NCBI GenBank assembly: GCA_030630425.1
Contig: DAOVNB010000004.1
Location: 1-17,760, forward strand
Length of the DNA: 17,760 nt
Direction of reading: 5' to 3'
DNA from: an archaeon
GTDB lineage: Archaea > EX4484-52 > B79-G9
Shown: in pieces, positions 13,934 through 17,760 of the stretch
Layout of the letters: each line of letters opens with the position of its first letter
Position numbering within the stretch: the first letter of the stretch is position 1
Notes under the pieces: generated by a model
The model's input: the letters and a program-made list of their open reading frames with translations, nothing else
Told to the model about the DNA's origin: nothing
Databases searched by the model: none
Made by a program: the position numbers and the translations under genes

Positions 13934-14352
13934 TGTGTTTTCCTCTTTAGGTATTCTTCAATAAATATTTTCGTGCTTTTGTTAAGATTGAGTTTATGGG
14001 CATCTTCTGGCGCAATCCATACGAACTCTTCTGCCTCGCGCGCCTCAAGTATGACTTTGCCGGGGTTTGCCTTGCAGATAAAATCAATGAATATGAAGTG
14101 CTTTTCAGTGTTGAATCCTGTATCTTTCATGTTTGTTCCTTCCTGTATCATGAAAAATTCTATGTCTTTGATATCTAAGTTTGTCTCTTCCTTTATTTCC
14201 CGCTTTAATGCTTCCTCCATAGTCTCGCCTATTTCAATATGCCCCCCGGGCACGATATATTTTCCATTGAACTTAGGGGATTTTATAAGAAGGATTTCGT
14301 TGTTGTCATTGAAAATGAGGGGACCAACAACCGGCTCGGGATATTGTTTCAT
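13930..14352 (-). CDS. Nudix hydrolase
   Basis: The 140-aa protein has the Nudix box at 36-61 (GGHIEIGETMEEALKREIKEETNLDI), with Glu52, Glu55 and Glu56 as likely metal ligands. The usual Gly near its end is Asn58. Nudix enzymes split nucleoside diphosphates linked to another group; candidates include NTPs, ADP-ribose and sugar nucleotides. The N-terminus PVVGPLIFNDNNEILLIKSPKFNGKY is typical of ADP-ribose/NTP-type members, without settling the substrate. It is first in an operon with the ADP-dependent kinase (4-base overlap), which hints at adenine nucleotide handling. A TATA box (complement of 14375-14382) is centred 26 bases upstream, so the mRNA is leaderless. Confidence 0.92.
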   Translation of the reverse strand: MKQYPEPVVGPLIFNDNNEILLIKSPKFNGKYIVPGGHIEIGETMEEALKREIKEETNLDIKDIEFFMIQEGTNMKDTGFNTEKHFIFIDFICKANPGKVILEAREAEEFVWIAPEDAHKLNLNKSTKIFIEEYLKRKTQ

Positions 14353-14374
14353 GATAATGATTTGGGTCTTGGGG

Positions 14375-14393
14375 TATATAAAATTATATAAAA
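14375..14393. promoter_or_regulatory. Back-to-back divergent TATA boxes
   Basis: TATATAAA at 14375-14382, read on the minus strand, is centred 26 bases before the Nudix ATG at 14352. TATATAAAA at 14385-14393 is centred 27 bases before the plus-strand ATG at 14416. Both distances fit leaderless transcription. The two promoters abut, so factors bound at them could compete. Confidence 0.6.
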
Positions 14394-14415
14394 CACAAAG
14401 GATAGAAGAATATCT

Positions 14416-14592
14416 ATGGCGCTTCGAGGACCAATACGGGATATATTATCAATTTATCTTGGATACAAAGTCATTGCGATGTGGGCCTTTAAGGCAGAGA
14501 TGACGACAAACACAGGCATTGCAGCGATTCTTTTGCTTCTGCTATCCATCTGGTTTGTATGCGAACGGGTAGGGATTTTGCCTAAGTTATAG
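14416..14592 (+). CDS. Small single-pass membrane protein, 58 aa
   Basis: ATG 14416 to TAG 14590-14592 encodes 58 residues that start MALRGPIRDILSIYLGYKV and end ERVGILPKL. A hydrophobic helix (about residues 34-52, GIAAILLLLLSIWFVCERV) could span the membrane, after an amphipathic N-terminal half. Coding is supported by the well-placed TATA box (centre 27 bases upstream, the leaderless rule of this window) and by the fact that the frame fills the gap between two minus-strand operons. I do not recognise a family. Its size makes it easy to miss. Confidence 0.6.
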   Translation: MALRGPIRDILSIYLGYKVIAMWAFKAEMTTNTGIAAILLLLLSIWFVCERVGILPKL

Positions 14593-14650
14593 GGCTTTGA
14601 AATAAACGCAATTTTTGTATCTGCAAGACCAGTTTCTAATAATAAATAAT

Positions 14651-15595
14651 TTACTTTTTTGTAGGATAAAGCAGGCGCTCTATTGGTGTGACGATCATAT
14701 CCCCACCACCCAATATATTTAATTCCGGACTTATTTCTTTTATTTCGCTTTCAGGCAAAACTACATATACATCTGATCCGCCTGAAGCGAGAGGGGCAAT
14801 TGATGGGTCATAGCCATTATTTTCAAGAAAGAACACAAGGGGATCAATTTTTTCAGGTTCAATAACATTTATCTTAAGTTCTTTAAGTGAGTCGTTGTGA
14901 TTTTCTGCCATTACGACACCTTTAAATTGTTCTAAAAGGTCGTTGATTTCAGTCTTGTGGCTTAGGTATTTGTCTGAATTTACAATAACAATCTGTTGTG
15001 ATGTCATTAGAGTTTCTATTGTTTTGCAGCCATTTGCTTCTAATGTTTCGCCGGTTTCTACTGTTTCTACGATAAGGTCCGCTTCCGGTCTCTCACCAAC
15101 AAGCAATGCTTCTGTTTTTCCTGCGGGTTTATATACATCAACAGTTAATCCAAAATTATCAAATATGTACTGTTTTGTTATTTCAGGATATTCTGATGCT
15201 ATCCGCGCACTAATATTTCCATCAACTTCAAAGAAATCAACAAGTGTAGTTACATCCGGATATCTTTCATTCGACACAACTGCTTCAAGTTTGGTTGGTC
15301 TGCCATCAAAAGTATAAATACTGGATACATCCCTGTTTTTTGAGGGGTATTTTAACATAAATTCTTTAAATATGTCCTGACCTACAATTCCCATATCGCC
15401 GTATCCTTCTGCTATTTTAAGTGGTTGGTCTTGCGGGCGAATTTGCTTAAAGTCCCATAACTTTGAATTTGTTTTAATTTCATATCCTCTTTCAGATTTA
15501 ACAGGATTGAAACCAGCACCCTTAAGAAGATTAAGAACAACTTTTTCAGAATGCCCATCGGCTACATACATCAAGTTTTTTGAATTATCAGTCAT
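14651..15595 (-). CDS. hisG: ATP phosphoribosyltransferase HisG, long form
   Basis: HisG joins ATP and PRPP in the first step of histidine synthesis. The chain (314 aa from ATG 15595) has the periplasmic-binding-protein-like core: AEGYGDMGIVGQDIF, ARIASEYPEITKQYIFDNFG, GKTEALL and the PRPP-loop region ADLIVETVETGETLEANG, followed by TSQQIVIVNSDKY. Residues of about 240-314 (LKINVIEPEKIDPLV to GGGDMIVTPIERLLYP) match the regulatory domain of the long form, which binds histidine. A TTG at 15604 opens the frame earlier, but ATG 15595 fits the A/T box at 15623-15633 better. No other his gene is visible in this window, so it is either a lone his gene or a paralogue. Confidence 0.82.
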   Translation of the reverse strand: MTDNSKNLMYVADGHSEKVVLNLLKGAGFNPVKSERGYEIKTNSKLWDFKQIRPQDQPLKIAEGYGDMGIVGQDIFKEFMLKYPSKNRDVSSIYTFDGRPTKLEAVVSNERYPDVTTLVDFFEVDGNISARIASEYPEITKQYIFDNFGLTVDVYKPAGKTEALLVGERPEADLIVETVETGETLEANGCKTIETLMTSQQIVIVNSDKYLSHKTEINDLLEQFKGVVMAENHNDSLKELKINVIEPEKIDPLVFFLENNGYDPSIAPLASGGSDVYVVLPESEIKEISPELNILGGGDMIVTPIERLLYPTKK

Positions 15596-15657
15596 TTCTA
15601 TCAAGTAGTTAATATAAGCAAAATTATTTAAATGTTCTGTTTGGCAATCTAGAAAAA

Positions 15658-16233
15658 TTATTTTTCGACTTTAAACATCTTCCCGTGCCCCGGGATGACC
15701 CAATCCGCAATATTAAGAATCTTTTTCCTGCTTTCAATCAGTTGGTTCATATCTCCTGAGTGCGCAGGATCTTCCTTGTTAATATCGATAACCTGCTCTT
15801 CATCATCCACCCACCAGAAGACATCGCCTGCAATAACATATATGCCTTCATCGGTCTTTACAACAAGAGCGCAGTGCTCGGGCGTGTGCCCCGGGACCTG
15901 GATTATTTCAAGGTCAGTTTCTGGAATCCTGTTGCCATGTTCAACCTGGTGGTCGCCAGTGTATATTTCATCGGTTGTGATTACTTTCGCGTTTTCAAAA
16001 ATACTTGTTAAAAGCGTGTGGTCTGTGTGGTTGTGGGTGTTTAATACAAAATCAATATCCCCTGTTTTTAATTTGTGTTTTTCAAGAGCATCAAGAAGTA
16101 GTTTCCTGTTACATCCTGGGTCAACTATTATGTTTTTGCTGTTGCTTGTAACAAGTGTTACATTCGAGCTTGCATTCCAGCCGTTTTCAATTTTTTTTGC
16201 GTATCCTTCAACAAGAATTTCTATTTTTGTCAT
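15658..16233 (-). CDS. MBL-fold metallohydrolase, MBLAC1-like
   Basis: The 191-aa protein has the metallo-beta-lactamase metal sites in order: NTHNHTDH near 65-72 (His-x-His-x-Asp-His), VPGHTPEHCALV, AGDVFWW and a C-terminal PGHG. The short single domain and the 'GHTPEHC' and 'GDVFWWVDD' blocks resemble MBLAC1-type hydrolases, a family that includes nucleases and thioester or other hydrolases. The substrate is unknown. It lies 62 bases upstream of hisG on the same strand, so they may share a transcript. Start ATG 16233 is leaderless from the TATA box at 16255-16264. Confidence 0.87.
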   Translation of the reverse strand: MTKIEILVEGYAKKIENGWNASSNVTLVTSNSKNIIVDPGCNRKLLLDALEKHKLKTGDIDFVLNTHNHTDHTLLTSIFENAKVITTDEIYTGDHQVEHGNRIPETDLEIIQVPGHTPEHCALVVKTDEGIYVIAGDVFWWVDDEEQVIDINKEDPAHSGDMNQLIESRKKILNIADWVIPGHGKMFKVEK

Positions 16234-16234
16234 G

Positions 16235-16264
16235 GGTTTATATTTTAGAATAATGGTTTATATT
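16235..16264 (-). promoter_or_regulatory. Tandem TATA-like repeats, 20 bp apart
   Basis: The 10-base AATATAAACC (minus strand) occurs at 16255-16264 and again at 16235-16244, exactly two helical turns apart. The distal copy is centred 27 bases before ATG 16233. The proximal one would start transcription inside the gene. It may be a promoter duplication or a decoy. Confidence 0.45.
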
Positions 16265-16283
16265 GCTTTCTATTATTTTCAAT

Positions 16284-16452
16284 CACCGGAAACTGCCGGC
16301 TTAAGCCGGCATAAGGAGGCGTTGAAATTTCGGAAATGCATAACGCATTTCCTGCATTTCAGAAACCCTTAAAATTCCTTTTGAATTTTAGGGTCCCGAA
16401 AATCCTTTTTAGGATTTTCAAGGATACAGGAAATTTGCGAAGCAAATTTCTG
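16284..16452. repeat. Array of five consecutive hairpins
   Basis: Five separate stems follow each other: TGCCGGC/GCCGGCA (16294-16311), GGAAATGC/GCATTTCC (16332-16352), CCCTTAAAATTC/GAATTTTAGGG with one bulge (16366-16393), GAAAATCCT/AGGATTTTC (16398-16419) and GAAATTTGC/GCAAATTTC (16430-16450). Loops are 3-5 bases and the stems differ in sequence. The array runs directly into copy 2 of the structured element. I see no credible gene in it. Confidence 0.75.
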
Positions 16453-16561
16453 AAAAGCTTGAAACTTAAACCAAGCAAATCATTTTCAGCCGCAGGCTGA
16501 AAAGCTTCGAACGAAGTGAGATGACCGACTGAAGTCGGTGGTCTCCCTGAAGTTTCATGAT
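16453..16561 (-). repeat. Structured palindromic element, copy 2 (3' end of the SCP2 gene)
   Basis: Read on the plus strand it opens AAAAGCTTGAAAC and closes GTTTCATGAT, the same ends as the reverse complement of copy 1. TGAAACTT (16460-16467) can pair with AAGTTTCA (16550-16557). Inside are three hairpins: TTTTCAGCC/GGCTGAAAA (16483-16503), CTTCG/CGAAG (16505-16516) and GAGATGACCGACT/AGTCGGTGGTCTC (16518-16545, one mismatch). Relative to copy 1 the closing stem has a T-A to C-G compensatory change. The conserved GTTTCATGAT contains the stop codon of the SCP2-like gene (16555-16557), so the element supplies or overlaps that gene's end. Confidence 0.65.
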
Positions 16562-17088
16562 CCTTCCATAAATTTCGGCCCTATGGTGGTTGCAAGAAAA
16601 CCGATTATTTTGTATTTGATTGAGCTAAAAAAACCAATACCTTTGTATGTTATATTTCCATTCTTTAGTGCCTCAAATGGGTCTAACTTGTTTTCTGCCA
16701 GGTTTTTTACAGTTTCAAAATCTGTTGAAATTTCAAGTGTTGGTTTCTCATTTTTGCCTTCGCCAATGCTTTTTAAAGAACCGTCGTTAAGTTCGATTTT
16801 GTAGTCGCCAAAATCCTCTATTCTGATATTCACCCGCTCGTTTCCAAAGAGCTTTTTTATCACTGGCTCTTCGGCCATTACAGCCTCAATAGCTTTTTTG
16901 GTATCGTTCCCATATTCAAGAATCATCAGGTTCATTGATTCTTTTAAGAAATCGGCGTCGTAATTTTCTAAAGTCTTTGCATCTTCAATGTCGAATTGCG
17001 AAATATTTTCTGTCTGCTGTGCATGTGCAAAAGAAGAGATTACAATAAATGCAAATGTAAAAAACAATAAACTGTGTTTGATGTTCAT
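16555..17088 (-). CDS. Secreted SCP2-like (sterol carrier fold) protein
   Basis: The 177-aa protein has a classic signal peptide (MNIKHSLLFFTFAFIVISSF, then AHA, cleaved before QQ). The mature C-terminal part resembles the SCP2/sterol-transfer fold: an acidic beta-sheet (RIEDFGDYKIELNDGSLK), then TLEISTDFETVKNLAENKLDPFEALKNGNITYKG, the 'D...L..G.LDP..A...G.I.' pattern of that family, and a hydrophobic last helix (IIGFLATTIGP). It probably binds a hydrophobic ligand outside the cytoplasm, as an inference. The ATG overlaps the stop of the antiporter gene (ATGA), so the two are coupled. Its stop codon falls in the conserved end of the structured element. Confidence 0.78.
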   Translation of the reverse strand: MNIKHSLLFFTFAFIVISSFAHAQQTENISQFDIEDAKTLENYDADFLKESMNLMILEYGNDTKKAIEAVMAEEPVIKKLFGNERVNIRIEDFGDYKIELNDGSLKSIGEGKNEKPTLEISTDFETVKNLAENKLDPFEALKNGNITYKGIGFFSSIKYKIIGFLATTIGPKFMEGS

Positions 17089-17760
17089 GTTTGGATATTT
17101 GGTTCTTCGGGCTTATATGTTTTACTGGTTTCATTTTTGTTTTTTTCCCTGTACTGCCTGTATTTTTCAATCACCCATGTTATAAGCTCATTTAATGATG
17201 TGAATTTGTCCCTGTCAATCAAAAGAACAAGAATTGAGGAAACAAGAATGCTTGAGAATATCCCGCCCACAACAATGTTTGTGAAAATCACGAGATTTGT
17301 TGTTTCTGTAAATGCGATGTTTGCTCCTACAACAGAGAGCATTACTGTTGGGGTAAGCCCTTTGGCGCACATAGCGTCAAGAATATATGTGTCTTTTTTG
17401 GTCATTTCCCCGTTTTTGACAATTCTTCTTACAAATGTTCTTGTAATGTATGCGATGATGAAAAACACGGTTCCGTATAATAGGTATGTCCACTGGCTGA
17501 AATCAACAAGTATGCCTAGATATACGAAAAGGAATGTGCGTATAAGAAAACTAATGTCTTTGAAAAAGTGCTTTGTCTCTAATCCCATGAGGCTTACGGT
17601 TTCTTTTTGTTCTTTGTAAAGGAGCCGGCTCCAGATTGTGACATTTCCAAGCATTATTGAGAACACAAATATTGTTATGACTCCGTTTGCATTGACATAT
17701 TCCGCAAACGCGTAGAGTGTTACTAAAAGCGCCATAGTTGCTATAGGCGCGCTGCTGTAG
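17085..17760 (-). CDS. Na+/H+ antiporter, CPA family (C-terminal part)
   Basis: The frame runs off the right edge; 224 residues are visible. It shows about six hydrophobic helices, with signatures of cation/proton antiporters: LYAFAEYVNANGVITIFVFS-IMLGN, FFKDISFLIRTFLFVYLGILVDFS, and the later AKGLTPTVMLSVVGANIAF and LVIFTNIVVGGIFSSILVSS. A hydrophilic cytoplasmic tail ends KPEEPNIQT. Such proteins swap Na+ or K+ for H+ across the membrane. An internal ATG at 17735 is not the start, because the frame stays open with family-like sequence upstream. It is followed without a gap by the secreted SCP2-like gene. Confidence 0.87.
   Translation of the reverse strand, partial: YSSAPIATMALLVTLYAFAEYVNANGVITIFVFSIMLGNVTIWSRLLYKEQKETVSLMGLETKHFFKDISFLIRTFLFVYLGILVDFSQWTYLLYGTVFFIIAYITRTFVRRIVKNGEMTKKDTYILDAMCAKGLTPTVMLSVVGANIAFTETTNLVIFTNIVVGGIFSSILVSSILVLLIDRDKFTSLNELITWVIEKYRQYREKNKNETSKTYKPEEPNIQT

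Noticed and set aside
13973..14503. Plus-strand frame of 176 codons opposite the Nudix gene
   Set aside because: Shadow of the Nudix hydrolase. It also runs over the divergent promoters and into the 58-aa gene in another frame.
15695..16372. Long plus-strand frame of 225 codons opposite the MBL gene
   Set aside because: It is the antisense shadow of a clear metallo-hydrolase with all metal motifs. Its product is Ser/Ile/Phe-rich without domains.
16336..16500. A 54-codon plus-strand frame after an AGGAGG through the hairpin array (starts MHNAFPAFQKPLK)
   Set aside because: It runs through consecutive palindromes, has a low-complexity Lys/Phe/Leu make-up, and there is no TATA box at the right distance. 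Open frames are easily created by A/T-rich inverted repeats.
16284..16561. CRISPR array
   Set aside because: The hairpins differ in sequence and there are no constant repeats with spacers of even length, nor cas genes.

Overview
The window looks like an AT-rich archaeal chromosome segment. The archaeal markers are a Pus10 pseudouridine synthase, ribosomal protein L21e, RNA polymerase subunit Rpo4, a KH-domain beta-CASP nuclease (aCPSF1/FttA), a 20S proteasome beta subunit, a DRG-type GTPase and an ADP-dependent sugar kinase. Most promoters show a TATA box centred 25-30 bases before the start codon, which implies mainly leaderless mRNAs. I see no plasmid, phage, insertion sequence, CRISPR, tRNA or rRNA signature. 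The lineage cannot be fixed from the sequence; a small-genome DPANN-like or deep euryarchaeal lineage is a guess.

Layout. 1-1107: the 3' end of an unrecognised gene, then an orphan gene and a small cupin on the minus strand. 1160-2855: an HD-domain hydrolase and a DRG GTPase on the plus strand, each with its own leaderless promoter. 2860-3615: an orphan basic-tailed protein. 3721-5842: the information-processing cluster pus10, rpl21e, rpoF, with a long structured leader before rpl21e. 5843-6031: a non-coding palindrome-rich element. 6032-9272: an orphan gene, then fttA and psmB, all minus. 9419-11599: a large membrane-anchored beta-propeller protein (minus). 11727-12592: a CBS/zinc-ribbon protein and a small membrane protein (plus). 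12563-14352: a translationally coupled Nudix hydrolase and ADP-dependent kinase (minus). 14416-14592: a hidden 58-residue membrane peptide (plus). 14651-16233: HisG and an MBL-fold hydrolase (minus). 16284-16561: a dense run of hairpins. 16555-17760: an Na+/H+ antiporter (cut by the window edge) coupled to a secreted SCP2-like protein (minus).

How the genes work together. Most genes are housekeeping: RNA modification, translation, transcription and its termination, protein turnover and glycolysis. Clear translational coupling by 4-base ATGA overlaps is seen for rpl21e/rpoF, Nudix/kinase and antiporter/SCP2. The rest mostly have individual promoters.

The most interesting non-standard signal is a pair of related structured elements, at 5864-5976 and 16453-16561. 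Both lie in the same sense orientation just 3' of a gene. They have conserved ends that can pair with each other, with a compensatory base-pair change, around three variable hairpins. I do not recognise the family; it may be an undescribed 3'-UTR RNA or a dispersed palindromic repeat. A second structured RNA candidate is the roughly 110-base leader of rpl21e. A third observation is a recurring TGCC(C)TAAA word at a fixed register in three leaderless promoters.
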